Shown here piece by piece: positions 21,955 to 35,084 of a stretch of 64,000 nucleotides of DNA. The stretch spans positions 52,767 through 116,766 of the forward strand of contig JABMCL010003269.1 in assembly GCA_018857735.1 (NCBI GenBank). The letters run 5' to 3'. A program made the position numbers and the translations under genes. Origin of the DNA: Alviniconcha marisindica. Lineage: Eukaryota > Mollusca > Gastropoda > Provannidae. Numbering within the stretch: position 1 is the first letter of the stretch; the number at the start of each line of letters is the position of its first letter. The notes beneath the pieces were generated by a model. The model was not told the DNA's origin and made no database searches. It saw nothing but the letters and a program-made list of their open reading frames with translations.

Positions 21955-24645
21955 TTGCATATGTTTTTGTATATATATGTTTACAACATACTGTTTGATG
22001 TAAACACTTGCATTTTTTTTTTAAATATAAAAAAGTGGGGTGGGGAGTGTAGGGGAGTGGGATGGGGAGTGAGGGAAGCAGGTTGGAAGCATGGATGAAG
22101 AGTCACAAGTCAGAGGTTGCTATAACATAACTTTTATTTACACCAACCAGAAAACAGTGTCTGTGTTGGAAAAGACACAAGCAAACAAAATATTTAGAAC
22201 ATAAAAGCAAATGTAAAGTCTAAACAACAGCAATTATCTAATAAATACAGTAACTATGTAGTTTACCAGTAGGTTACTATAATACATGATGGTAACCATG
22301 ACAAAATGATTAATAATCAAGCACATAAATGTTGTGCATGACTTGCATTTGCACTTAAAACGTGTCGCGGTGAGTATACAAGAGACGACCAGTCAATTAA
22401 CTGATGAACTCCCAGTATATAATAGTATACACTAAAGTAACAGTGAAAAATATGGATTACCAAGATCATTCTTAACTAAACAGGAAGAGTGAGGTAATTG
22501 TTACAGCAGTTCCACTTAAGCACACAATGAGACGGACAGTGACATGGGTGGCACTTGGGACCATGCCGTGAGCGGGAGAAAGTCAGTCATAAACTGACCG
22601 GCTCCAGCCTTGTTACTCAACGTGTGTACAATAGGGCTGCAGCAGGTCACTGTTACTGACTAGCAGAGCATATCTGTGAACAACGTCAAGGGTCTTACTG
22701 ATGCGCATCAAGAATCTAAGTGCTGATCTGGCTGCATCTGTCTCAGTGCTCTGTTAGTAAACAGAGACAAAGACCTAACTGCCACTACTGACGCGCATCA
22801 CCGGCCAGTTCAGGTACACGCACAAAGACCTGGAAAGGGTTTACAAGCTAAGCAGAGTGAAACTCTGTGCACCCAAGACTCAGCCATACAAAAGCCAGAT
22901 CAAAACAAATAACATATCTCACAGTTTATACAATCACCCCTATGCACTAAACCATATTCAGTAGTAAAATGAACATTCGACAACTATGAAGTCAACATCT
23001 TGTGTTAGCCATAATATACCACCAATTTCATGTAGAAAATTAGATCGGTAGAAAATAAGTTGTGCCATGCAGATATGCACAGCCACACTGACAAAGGACC
23101 CATACTTTAGAGAGATAACTTTGCATCGGCAAAGCATCACTCAAACTGAACATCCTAACAATGGCAGCATAACATACTAGCTACATATCAGCTAACCAAG
23201 GTTAGCTGGAAGCACTGGTCACCTTGTGGCATGAAGGCTTGAAATTTGAACACACATACAATGTACACTAACGCCATAGCTGCAACCAGGCCAAAATTCT
23301 GCATATGTTGGAACCAAAATCAAGGCACATTGTGAAGCAGGAGGATTTCCTTCTCCAGGGTCAACTTTCTGTGCTGACTCTTATTTCGGTATCCGTTCCA
23401 ACCCCCGTGTTACCACAGTAGCACGTAAAAGACCCTGGTCATTCTACGAAAAGCGCAGGTGGCAGGTTACAGCTAAACACGCATACACCTTACGTATGTG
23501 GCTTTGCATGAAGTGACATGGTGCATGGTTGTATGGTGTACACAGAATGTGCCGAGATGGCAGCAGTTTCATGTGGCACCAGCCATGCCAGCGCTGTAAA
23601 TACACCACTTCAGTGGATATTCAAAACGCGCTATAAAAAGCTATTCACTCATGTAGAATCACATGTGAGCACAGTGAGGCTGCTCGAGAGTGGAGAATAG
23701 CGCTATATAAAAGCGATCAACAATAATAATAACATGGTAACATACTTCATTTACATTAATGAGAAACAACAGAACAACAAGCCATAGAAAAATAACTGCT
23801 TACAGGCTCTCCCCTGAGATGAACACACAAAACACAGCAAACAAACAACCTGCCTCTGCAGGGACACTGGGGGAAAAGGGATGCTGCTGGCCCAGTGCAC
23901 AACTTTTAACACTTTAGACAACTGGGGCCATAAAACTCCTACCCAATCAAAAAGGAAAAGGAAGAGGAAAGAAAAAGTTAAAGGGTCATAACCCGAAATA
24001 CATACAATAAACTCGGTTACATATATGGTTATACTGCCATATGTGTTTGTTATACTGCCATATGTGCTTACGATACGAACATTTTTATTTACCTGCAATC
24101 CCTGGGTAAGCAATGATGGAGGGTCTGCATTTAGGTGGTGTTCTATCAGTTGTTTCATTTAATTAAAATGAAATAAAGCAACTAAGTGGATTTGTTGTGG
24201 TATTCCATGCTTGTGTACATGTCCGTGGTGAATTTAGGTGCAACCGTACATGTGTCCCAAAGTTAGTGGATATGTACCTCCTAGACCCTGGTGGAAAGGT
24301 GCATGTGTCCTTGAAATAGTGGACATGCCCCTAGCAATCCCTGAGGAGAAAGTGCTTGTGGCACTTGTGAACTCAAAGGAAAGGGACCAGGGTAGTTCAG
24401 TGGTGGTGACAGGCATTTTTCAAAAGTGTGTGACATAGGTCTATAATGTTGTGAAAGTGGTTGATGGAAACTGGTCAGTCACTGTAACTGGTCAGATACA
24501 GGGCTGTCTATGCTACTACTACTGTACTACATCTCTACTAGTAAACACCCTGCTCCCTTGCCCATCTAGAACACATGCGTGTGCACACGCGCACACACAC
24601 ACGCACGCACACACACACCCACATGCACACATTCACATGCACACA

Positions 24646-24704
<59 letters not shown>

Positions 24705-25087
24705 ATACATACACACACACACACTCACTCACTCACTCACTGTCCACTCACACCTCTGTACATGCGCCACACACACACTCTGCTGCATTTGTTATGCTGT
24801 TTGCTGTTGTTGAGAACTGGTCAAACAAAATTACAGCCAGTAGGTCTGATCATTGCTGATCCCCCCCCCCCCCCCCCCTTCTCCAGGGTCAACTTTCAGC
24901 TTTCTGTATCCCCCCCAGTATATGCTGATCTTAACTGGCAAAATACCAGAAATGGCTGGTTAGTGTGAAACATACCATTTTGTGGTCAGTGTACAGACAT
25001 CACATGTACAAATACTTCCATCTGTGTGATGTCCCCTCATCAGTCTCAGTTATTAATTTTACCATCCTCTCTTTGAAGTCACTTAGG

Positions 25088-25148
<61 letters not shown>

Positions 25149-26125
25149 ATTGGTTGACATCAAATCACCACCACCACTGTACCAGTCTTACCTCCATGTT
25201 CAGAGCTGGCTCTAAGATCAGTGGTACAAGCTCAAGACATTTCTCTTCTCCAAATATTTTACTTTGTCAACGCTATCCTTCACCCCTACCCTTCACCCCT
25301 ACGACTCGACTCGACTCGTAGGAGTCTGTACAGTGTGTGTGGTGGTGGTGGTGGTGGGGGGGGGGGGGGGGGTGCAACTTGCACAAATTTATGTTTGAAA
25401 CTGTGTTGATATAACACTGTATGTGTTAGCTGGTTGTTAAATCAGTAACACTGTTAACAGTCTCTATGTTGGTGTACATTATGTGTGTTAAATTATGTTT
25501 GTTTAGTGATTTTAGCTGCAGGGTATACACTTTAGAAATTTTGATTGTTATTATTTTTCTTGTTATAGTACTACTGTACTACATTAACTTAAAAAGGTCC
25601 CTTGTCCACGTATCAATTTTAGGAAAGGCCATAAATGGCCAGTGGTGTGGAACTATATATTATATATACAAAAAAAATATAAACTGAGTTAATAATAATA
25701 ATAAATAATTCCTATAAAGCGCTGTTCTTTAACTCACTACGCTGTACCAACATCGTATCACAAAAACTACATTAGCATACATTTCAGCAAACAGAACCTT
25801 ACTTATTGTAGCTTAAGTTACTCCTGATGGAGGATCAAAATCAAGTACATACACTCCCATGCTCTGGGTGATCTTTGTTATGGCTGAGTAATGAAGGGGG
25901 TCCTAGCCTATTGCGCTGGCCTCTCGTGGCAGGACAATCTAGGCTAGCAGTAACAGGCAAGTTGATTGTGACAGTTTATGTCACATGGAGTCTGTACCCT
26001 ACCTGAACTACAAAAGGGGTAGGCAGGATGATGGACTGGGTGGGTGGCCCAGGAACTGGTACATTAGGGCATGACTGAACTTTGTGTTCAAGGTCCAAGA
26101 TGGACTTTGACCTGAGGTGGTTTTG
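21891..26125. other. Intergenic sequence, no gene recognised
   Basis: Contains CT (21893-21944), CA (24590-24725), poly-C (24861-24878), TA (25090-25146) and poly-G (25350-25372) runs. A small direct repeat around GCGCATCA occurs near 22702 and 22793. AATAATAATAA with AAAGCGCTG at 25690-25725 is a fragment of the AATAAT/GCGCT family. The repeated open frames in CA runs are artefacts. Confidence 0.5.
23380..23725 (+). repeat. Dispersed repeat ending in AGCGCTATATAAAAGCG
   Basis: Includes GTAGCACGTAAAAGACCC, AAAAGCGCAGGTGGCAG, then ACGCGCTATAAAAAGCTA and a terminal AGCGCTATATAAAAGCGATC followed by AATAAT. Its last 100 bp recur at 29905-30010. The GCACGTAAAAGACC and GCGCTATATAA blocks are common in mollusc repeats, from general knowledge. 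Confidence 0.55.
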
Positions 26126-26176
26126 TTTGTTGTTAAACAGTTGGAGTCCTAGGATACAGGCTTATGAAACAAACTG

Positions 26177-26255
<79 letters not shown>

Positions 26256-26655
26256 ATGTACAGTTGGAGTACTAGGATACAGGCTTATGAAACAAACTGT
26301 GTTATATGTGAGGTACAGTTGGAGTACTAGGATACAGGCTTATGAAACAAACTGTATTATATGTGAGGTACTGTTGGAGTACTAGGATACAGGCTTATGA
26401 AACAAACTGTGTTATATGTGATGTACAGTTGGAGTACTAGGATACAGGCTTATGAAACAAACTGTATTATATGTGATGTACAGTTGGAGTACTAGGATAC
26501 AGGCTTATGAAACAAACTGTATTATATGTGATGTACAGTTGGAGTACTAGGATACAGGCTTATGAAACAAACTGTATTATATGTGATGTACAGTTGGAGT
26601 ACTAGGATACAGGCTTATGAAACAAACTGTATTATATGTGATGTACAGTTCTCCA
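26126..26655 (+). repeat. 55-bp minisatellite with a TA microsatellite inside its first unit
   Basis: The unit holds ACAGTTGGAGTACTAGGATA and CAGGCTTATGAAACAAACTG. Seven near-identical units follow one unit (26126-26180) that is split from the rest by TA repeats (26182-26252). The microsatellite sits where other units have TATTATATGT, so it expanded from that TA-rich spot. Confidence 0.9.
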
Positions 26656-27241
26656 TTTCAGCAAAAGAAAAAGAAATAATTTTGCATGTCTCAGTTTTAA
26701 GATGCTAAATATTGCTATACCTTAAGACATGATTTTTGTTGTTTGACTTCAGTGACAAACTGTGACCAAGCATGTACTACTATCTCAACAGAGGACATGA
26801 AATGAATGCATGTGATAAAACTTTGAAGTAAGTGATAAAACCAAGGGACAGTGATGCATTTCACACTAGCATTGTTGCTTGTCTCTTTCCATTCCATGGA
26901 AAATACCATGTAGAGCTATTTAATGTTCAGTAATGAGAACTATTAGTATTAGCGTTGATTAATTCTTTTATGTGTTGAGTAATCCAGCACCTCAGTAATT
27001 TATGCTCAAAAAAATAAGATGCCAGTTGATGTAAAACTTACAGCAATAAAGATCGTGGATTGCATCCTTGATAATAATAATAGTAGCGATCATTTCTATA
27101 GTGTGGTATCTAACTGACAAGAGTGAGCACACTGCACTTTACAAGATCAACAGAATGTATACATAAAATCCTCAGAAATAAACATATTATATTCCTCCTT
27201 AAACACCATGGTGACACACATGTGCTTGCACATGTGCATGT

Positions 27242-27276
<35 letters not shown>

Positions 27277-27557
27277 AGCGCACAGGCATACAGAAGGAAT
27301 GTAATGAGGAAAGTCAAACAAAACAACAAAAATGAAATCGCTTAATTATTGTGGTATTGTTTGTAGCAAGGTGAGTTTTTGACAGTTTTGAATGCATGCA
27401 AGGATTGAATGTGAGGGATGTCAAAAGGGAGAAAATTCCGTTGTTTTGGAGAAGTAAGAGAATGAGCATTGGCACTTTAGAAATAAACACTACTTGTTAT
27501 TATTAATTTTATTACTGGTGATAGGAAATAATGAATCAAGTTTATATATTGTTTGTT

Positions 27558-27615
<58 letters not shown>

Positions 27616-28256
27616 GGTTAGAAAACAAAAAGTATGAATGACACAAGTGTTAGAAAAATGGACAGTAAATTTTAATTTAAGTAACATTACACAGAACTGG
27701 GGTCGTCTCTGTTGCACTTGAATAATGGTCAGTTGCTTGTATGTAAATAGATTATAGCATGATACCCTTACACTTTGCAAAGTTTAAGATTCATTCTATG
27801 ATACAAACAGAAACTCTTAGAAGAAAGAAGTAGAAAAAACAACTTACGCTAAAAGTGCAGTTGTAACAATGTTTAAATAATGCTTAGTGCATGGGCCTGT
27901 ATAGTTTCATGACAAGATATGGGTTTGTGAACATGGCCAACCACATGCATACTAGTGCTGGGTGTGTATGTATATAATGTTTGTGGTTGGTGTTGCAGCA
28001 TGATCTGAGTGGAACCATTGGGCAGACCAGACGGTTTGGGAGACAGTTAACAGTGCTGAGTGAGGTCAGTTTGTCCTCAGCAGCAAACCCAGACTTGGTG
28101 CCTCCATAGTATCACAACATTGCACTGCTTGTGCAGCTGTTTTACACTCGTCTGTAGTTCCTGCACTCAGCGTATTCAGGTATTAGTGCAGTTTTGTTCT
28201 CATTATTTTCTGTTTTTGTTAGGTTTAGTTTTAAAAAAATTGTTTTTTCTCCACCT

Positions 28257-28345
<89 letters not shown>

Positions 28346-28834
28346 AGGTTGACTGGGCGTAAAACACCAGCTTACCTACTTACCTCTCACTGTGTCTTTA
28401 TGGTTCAATTTTCCACCTCCTGTCCTTTTGAGGGTTTTGTTATTATTTTGTTGTTGTTTACTTTGTTTTTAGATTCTTTGAATCTCTGTCTCTTTTTTGT
28501 CATTGTAATTTATGTAAGTCGTTCTCTCTCTCCCTCTCGCCCTTTCTCTCTCTCTCTCTCTCTCTCTCCATGAGAGACCTTTATTGCTTTAATGAACACT
28601 CTTAACTGCATAATTACTAGCTAAAAAGCGTGCTTCAAATCACAACTCAGAAGGGAGTGCAGAGCTCAGAGACAGTATAACAGCTTTCCCTTGTGCAGTG
28701 TTTACCTTTTGTGCCATTTACTAGTTGTACAAGTTTACAACAGCTGCTTCATTGTTTAACACCCTTGTGCAGAGGACTGTATCACAGTTTATGCTTGGCA
28801 CTGCACTGCAGCTGCTTAATTACCTTTACGCCAT
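26656..28834. other. Intergenic sequence with repeats, no gene recognised
   Basis: Includes the AATAAT-family copy at 27070-27480, a GT run (27562-27612) and CT runs (28260-28340, 28540-28570). At about 28349 the motif GACTGGGCGTAAAACACCA appears; related forms occur at about 32283 and 46328, and probably mark ends of a dispersed family. Confidence 0.5.
27070..27480 (+). repeat. AATAAT/GCGCT-type dispersed repeat with CA run, copy 2
   Basis: AATAATAATAGTAGCGATCA, then GCACTTTACAAGATC, a CA run at 27241-27274, GGTGAGTTTTTGACAGTTTT and GGAGAAGTAAGAGAATGAGC. The order is the same as in the copies at 5205 and 30080. Confidence 0.55.
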
Positions 28835-29300
28835 AGACTATGCATACCTGTCAACCCATACAGTTTACCAGCATACATTTAAAAAATAAATAAAAAATTG
28901 GGGGGGGGGGGGGGGGGGATATGGCCATATTGGAAAATAAATACAGGAAAACTAAATTTTCATGAAATTTTGTTGTTGTTTTAAACTGAGCAAAAAGAGT
29001 GAAAAACTGTTGAACGAGCAGCTGACGCACGCCATCGCCAAATGCCCACTGACTGGCCTAGTGCAATAGGCTAAGAAATCTTGTCAGAAGTGAGATTTGA
29101 AGTCACGTGTATTTCGCACAATATTGCTTCTTCCTTCAACTGCCACACGTGCAGGTTGGAATTCAAAATGCCGCTGCCACCAGCGAAAAAACAAAAGGCA
29201 CCAGCCTGCATAAGGGAAATACAGGTCCACAGACTCTGGACTAAGGTTTACTCCCAAAATGGGTTGACAGCTATGGGCTATGACAACCTGCCATTGTGCT
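28835..29300 (+). repeat. Dispersed repeat of about 450 bp, forward copy
   Basis: Matches 33580-33995 in opposite orientation. Shared blocks include CATACAGTTTACCAGCATAC, TTTTTCAGTC/GTGAAAAACTGTTGAA, GGCTAAGAAATCTTGTCAGA and TGCATAAGGGAAATACAGGT. A poly-G run interrupts this copy at 28899-28918. Confidence 0.75.
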
Positions 29301-29904
29301 AAGGAGTGGCAACTGGTACTAGCTCCTGTGTTAAATACTGTAAAACTGACGCTTGCATTGTGCCATAGACTGTATGTCTATATGGCTTACCCCTTGGGAC
29401 AGACTGTGCGACAGACTTGCAACACTTATTGTTGACGCTTACATGTTTCATTGTTTGAGTGTAAAGAACCGTTGTTTTATACTGCTGCTTGCTTTGAGAA
29501 AGGCTTATGCCAAAGAATTGCAAATTGTCTTCTGGTAAAAAAAAAAACCCACCCCAAACTAAAGAAATCGATTAAACAAAACATTTTTCAACTGTTTGTG
29601 TTTTTGATCTCAGTCACTGTTTCAGTGGAGTTTTTGTTTCAGTGTTTATGGCCAGTTTGGGTCATCCGGCAATTGTTCTTACGTTTTTACCGACTTTTAG
29701 TCTGTTCATCAGACTTGTCTGATGTCAAGTTGTTTCCAGTAATGTACTGACACCAAGCTCAGGGGGAGGGGAGGTGGTGGGGGTGGGGTGGGGTGGGGTG
29801 GGATGGGACTATACACTACAATGATATGGGCAGAAATTTCTGAAAGCTGTTTTGATGTTTCATTCCTTGTGAGGGGCAAAGTCACATTGTTCATAAACCA
29901 TACC

Positions 29905-30010
29905 ACATTCAAAAACGCGCTATAAAAAGCTAGTCACTCATGTAGAATCACATGCGAGCGCAGTGAGTCAGCCCGAGAGCGGAGAATAGCGCTAGATAAA
30001 AGCGATCAAC
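29905..30010 (+). repeat. Second copy of the AGCGCTATAAAAGCG repeat tail
   Basis: Matches 23620-23725 closely, including AACGCGCTATAAAAAGCTA, the CATGTAGAATCACATG palindrome-like segment and GGAGAATAGCGCTA. Only the 3' part is present. Confidence 0.6.
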
Positions 30011-30079
30011 AACAACAACCACATAATTATGTACATCTGTGTTACAAATGTTATGGATATGTAAGTCTGCTCTGATTAA

Positions 30080-30212
30080 TAATAATGTATGAAGCACCCT
30101 TTCTCACAGGAGCTCATAGTGCTTTACAGTGTTATTAACAACAGTTAATGAAGAAGAAGAATAAAGTATTTAAAGTGCAAAATCTAATCCATGGAGACTA
30201 TTCAAAGCACAT

Positions 30213-30246
<34 letters not shown>

Positions 30247-30680
30247 ATGCATGCATGCATGCATGCACGCACGCATGCACACACGCACGCACGCACAGAG
30301 GCACCAGCACACACAAGCTTACTGACTGTACAAAGCTTAATTTACACAACTTAAAACAGGCTGCAAACAGAGACTTGAGATGGATGAAGACAGCAGCACG
30401 GAATGGAAAACATGGAAGGTCTTTAAAAAAAAAAAATGCAATGACAAAATTCATATCCATGACAAACACATTGAATCAAGCAGATACAACCTGCTTATCA
30501 CACACACACACATCAGTATCATGTTGGAAAATGGTGAGTTTTATGTGGTGATTTAAAGGAAGCAGCTGACAGAGATATTCAAATTTTCTCTTGGGAGTGT
30601 GTTCCAAAGTGTTGAAGCAAAGTAAGAGAAAGAACATTTGCTGTAAAAATGCATGTTAACAGATGGCATGCATGTGCAGT
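30080..30680 (+). repeat. AATAAT/GCGCT-type dispersed repeat with CA run, copy 3
   Basis: AATAATAATGTATGAAGC, then AGTGCTTTACAGTG, CA-rich sequence at 30210-30300, GGTGAGTTTTATGTGGTG, GTTCCAAAGTGTTGAAGC and AGTAAGAGAAAGAACATT. The 3' half aligns with 27360-27480. Confidence 0.55.
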
Positions 30681-32099
30681 ATTTGAATGTCTGCAGATGA
30701 TCGAAGTTGCCTGGAGGGGGTGTAGAATCATATTTTTGCCTCAAAAACACAATTGCATTTGAGACTTATATTGCCAGGACAGCATACTGCAGAAAGTTCA
30801 GTTTACTAAATTACTTTTCTTTGCTACTTTTTTTTCATCAGTTTTAATTACAAATAGCTTATTCAGTGTACATTAGACAGACCTTTTCTGATGGATTAGT
30901 CAATAATGATTTTTTTTTTTAATTCTTCAGTTTTCCAAATGATTTGACTATTTTGAAGACTTCAAGGAATGTCTTTTCCTTGTATTTTGTGCTTTTTTCC
31001 CCCACAGAACTGCATGATATTGGTTCCTGCATATTGCCAAGACTATCACAATAGTACTTATAGCAGGCAAACTCCTATTTCAAATACTGCCCTTGCCTCA
31101 CAAGTGATACAGTCTGCGGAATGTACCGGCTTAATGACAGCACATTTTGGTAGTTTTGTGCACCCACACCAAGCTGAAACCCCTTGCTGGGGCATGCTAC
31201 CCAGGCCTGTAATTACAGTCACCCTTGTGCCAGTGTAAGAGTGTATGACATCTGCTTGGCTTTGTGGCAGAGTGTATGGCAGCTTGGCCAAAGACAAGCA
31301 CACCCTTGTGCCAAACTGATAGACAGCTTTGCTCTTGTGCTTTGGTCTGTTTGTTAGCTGAAAGGTACCATGAAAGGAGAGGAAGTGGTGAAACTTCTAC
31401 TGCTGTGTGAGAGAAGAAAAAGAAAGATCTGTGTTTTTCACCTTTTTCTTATGTATAGTGTCCAGCTTCAACACTTTGAAGACTCTAATGCTTTGAGTGC
31501 AAGTTTTTGTTATGTTGGTATTTTCATAATCCACCAAACTCTGACATGGATTACTGCAATCTCGAGGTGTTTTCCTTTGTGCCCTAGAGTGCGGGCATGA
31601 CGGTCACACTTCCCATGCCCATTTGGTCAGACTGATTAGACTCAACAGGTTCCACTGTGCTTTAGTGCATGCTGCTGTACTTGTGGGTCATTTTACATGA
31701 ATTGCATCACTCCAACACTGAGTTGTTAATAACACCATTGTTAGCCACCCTCCTCCAAAAAATGTGTGATGTGTGTGGCCCTTACATCACAACTATTGTA
31801 AAGGCTTAGCTAAGTGTAGAACGCGCAGTCTGTGTATAAAGTTGCCATGTCATTCCCCCCCCCCTCCCCCGCCCCTTGCCCCACCTTCTGTCTGCCACAA
31901 GTGCCAGTATTGTACTTATACATAGGGGTCTAGGAAGAAACAGGTGATCCTTGTCAACAGGCGTGCCAGTGTTGCATAATGGGGATGCGTCATTACATTT
32001 AAAAATTGTTATGAGCATGAAAGTGTGTGCATGTTTGTTTTGGGTGTTAGTCTGTTGTTAGGGAGGGGGTGCTAACAAACAACTTGGAGAAAGAATGAG

Positions 32100-32990
32100 C
32101 TGATTCAAGTGTGTCCATGTGTCCAGGGTTTTGTCCACACAATATCCGTATGAACTGCTAACCCTTTTTATAACCAAACATGGTATGATGATATATCGTT
32201 ATGAGCTGGCATGTTATGTGAAAAAAAATAGGGTTGCTATCTTTAAGATTGCCCTGAATGCCTCATATAACCGTACTGGTTGACTGGGCATAAAACACCA
32301 AGTTAGATACTTACTATCTTCAAGGTCAAGGTCACACTGAGGGCTTGTCTCATCAAAATGTGACTGTTCTTACTGTATTTTCATCCATTTGCAACCAAAA
32401 ATAGTCTGATGGTACATCATCATATGCTGGATTGTCTTGTGAAAATAATGGATTGCTGTGTACAAGGTCAAAGTGAAGGCTCAAGATTTCAAGTGTTTTC
32501 CAGATAATATCTTCTGAATGGTTGAACCTTTTGTGACCAAACTTGGTGTGGTGATGCTTCATAATAAACCAGAGTGTCACGTGAGAAGATGACCGTACTG
32601 TCTTCAAGGTTATGGTCGCAGTGAAGGCCCATATAGTCAGAATAGGAATGTTTCTGCTGTATCTTCTGAACTGCTTATCCTTTTGCAGCCAGACTTTTTG
32701 TGATCATACATCATTATAAGTCAGAGTGTCTTGTAAAAAAATTGGATTTGCCATGTTCAGGGTCAAGGTCATAATGAAGGTTTAAAACTTCTTGAATATT
32801 TGCTAATCCTATGTTGTCTGTACCACTGATGTCTTTGCAACCAAACTAGGAATATTTATGCACTATTACTAATAACCAGACCAAGATGAAACAAAGTAGA
32901 CAGATATATATATACTCACTGTAAGTTACAGTATTCAGGCACACAACAGGAAATGTTTTGCTGCACAAGGCATACATTCTGTTTTACTTT
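32100..32990 (+). repeat. Diverged tandem/dispersed repeat around CAAGGTCAAGGTCA, array 1
   Basis: Units of roughly 110-130 bp repeat the series ATCTTCTGAACTGCT, ATCCTTTTGCAACCA, GGTGATGCATCAT, CAGAGTGTCTTGTGA and TTCAAGGTCAAGGTCACAGT with heavy divergence. The end (32820-32990) shares TACCACTGATGTCTTTGCA and ACACAACAGG with 39860-40070. The type is familiar from mollusc genomes. Confidence 0.7.
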
Positions 32991-33579
32991 GCAGCTTTCT
33001 CATTTCTTATCCCAAACAAAAACACATTTTTACAAAGGAACTTGTTCATGCCTTATGAGCAATGAAATGGACTCCCAATTTAAATTATTAAAAAAAAAAA
33101 AAGAGTATAAAAGCAACTTCTTTTTTTTTAAAGAGGGAAAAAAGAAAGGTCATTTGGCAATAGTTTTCCAGAAGAGAGAAAATCAGACAAGTAAACAAAA
33201 TATCACTTTTAGGTGATTTTGAGGTCAGTGTTTTTGTTTGTTTGGGGTCAAAAATAGTAATGTTAAAAACAAATTGTGACTGCGTCTAGTGATCTAATTC
33301 TTACAAAAAAGGTTGTCAAAGACAGCTGTTGCCTTCTTTTTGCAGATGACCTTTTTCTCACTGAATATGTCATTGTCGGCCACTTTTTGTGGAATGATGT
33401 TATATTTAGAACTGACAAAAACGGACCTCTGGGATTAAAACCCAGGTGTCATAAATGTGTGGTTGGTGTACCAGTTCCAGTCCAAGATTGTGGAGATATA
33501 TGGGTTAAGTTAACTGGTGCAGTAGTAACTAGACCTCATAGTAGGCAACAGTGACATAGGCTCTAAGTCACAGTGACAT

Positions 33580-33995
33580 AGCTGCATTGAGCAAACCTTA
33601 GTCCAGAGTTTGTGAACCTGTATTTCCCTTATGCAGGCTGGGGTCTTTTGTTTTTCACTGGTGGCAGCAGCATTTTGAATTCCAACCAGCGCATGTGGCA
33701 GTGGAAGGAAGAAGTAATGTTGTGTGAAATACACATGCACGACTTCAAATTTCACTTCTAACAAGATTTCTTAGCCTATCACATTAGGCCAGTCAGTGTG
33801 CTTTTGGCGATGGCATGAGTCAGCTGCTCATTCAACAGTTTTTCAGTCTTTTTGCTCAGTTTAAAACAACAGCAAAATCTCATGAAAATTATGTTTTCTG
33901 ATACCCATTTTCCGGTATGGCCATACCCCCACAATAATGAAAAAAAAATGTATTTTATACCAGCAAACTGTATGAGTTTACAGGCATGTAGCTGG
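33580..33995 (-). repeat. Dispersed repeat of about 420 bp, inverted copy
   Basis: This is the reverse-complement partner of 28835-29300. It includes CCTGTATTTCCCTTATGCAG, AAGATTTCTTAGCCTAT and CAAACTGTATGAGTTTACAG. The copies are about 85% alike by eye, with small indels. Confidence 0.75.
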
Positions 33996-35084
33996 GTTCA
34001 GTTTAAATATGAACCCTAGGGCTATCATATGGCAGAGTTTACAGTTCAGTTTAACACAGAATCTAAGTGCTTGAGAAAGCGTGTGCAGTTTGCCCCATCT
34101 GAGAAGCTTAACCCCCAGCATTGACGGAAACAGTCCCAGTGTTTGACAACAGTCCCAGTGTTTGACAACAGTCCCAGTGTTTGACGGGTGTTAATTGTAC
34201 TTTAGGGGGTCAGGCTTGTGAGCCTGGCTGCTGAAATCCCAGAGGGTCACAGTGCAACTTTTGCAGAGTCACAACCCTTAGGCCCTGCTGACCATACCAG
34301 AGATTTTATGACAGATGCACATGGATGGACATGCACACATGCCACATGCACACACACATGCATGTGTACATGAACACACACACACACACACACATACATA
34401 CACACACACATGCACGTGCACATGCACATGTGCACGAATACCACAGGCTCTCACTCACACACACACACACACACCACAGGTTCTCACTCACACACACACA
34501 CACCTGCACCCCCCCCCCACAGACCCCCCCCCCCCAACAGACTCACACACACACAGTCACGTGATGGATCAGTGTTGTAATAATGCCTTCTGCTTACATC
34601 TCAGTGCATCTAGGTCAAGTTGCGTGCATGTACTGTTGACATTAGCCTGTTGCTACAGATGTGCACGTTTTGTGCTAATAATAAACAGTGTCTGCTGTCT
34701 GATTACCTGAATGGCCCCATTGCGTCCTTTCAAGACAGACTGCTAATCACTGTCTCTGTTTACACCTGTCTGCTCTAGTTGATTATCTCTAATGACCTTA
34801 CTTTATGCCTGCTTCAAAGTACACCATTTCAAACAATTCACCTCTTCAGCTCTTCCAAGAAGCAATTCGTGTGAGATGTTTGCTTTTTTTACCCTACAGC
34901 AGTCTGAACTACCCTTTTTGGCACAGTGTTTCAGAGTGAAAATAATAATTGATGTTCTGCTCAAAAGATATATCTTGCAGGTTTAATATATAAATTATGT
35001 TTATGATGAGAAGGGTATCAATTGTTACAATAAATTTTAAACATTTAAAAAGTATTTTGCATATAATGTGTAACAGAGTGCATC
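33996..35084. other. Intergenic sequence, no gene recognised
   Basis: A 21-bp segment (CAGTCCCAGTGTTTGACAA) repeats three times at about 34131-34190. CA and CAC-rich sequence spans 34315-34555. The rest is AT-rich. Confidence 0.5.

Larger units (their letters stand above)
29301..32099. other. Intergenic sequence, no gene recognised
   Basis: Contains a G-rich run at 29762-29805, two dispersed repeat copies listed separately, poly-C at 31856-31871 and otherwise unremarkable sequence. No exon-like segment found. Confidence 0.45.

Noticed and set aside
24451..24968. His/Thr-rich frames
   Set aside because: They are CA microsatellite translated in two frames.
33276..33554. Frame containing LLFADDLFL, reminiscent of a reverse transcriptase active site
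   Set aside because: No other RT motif is nearby; the frame is short and overlaps a dispersed repeat. The resemblance is chance.
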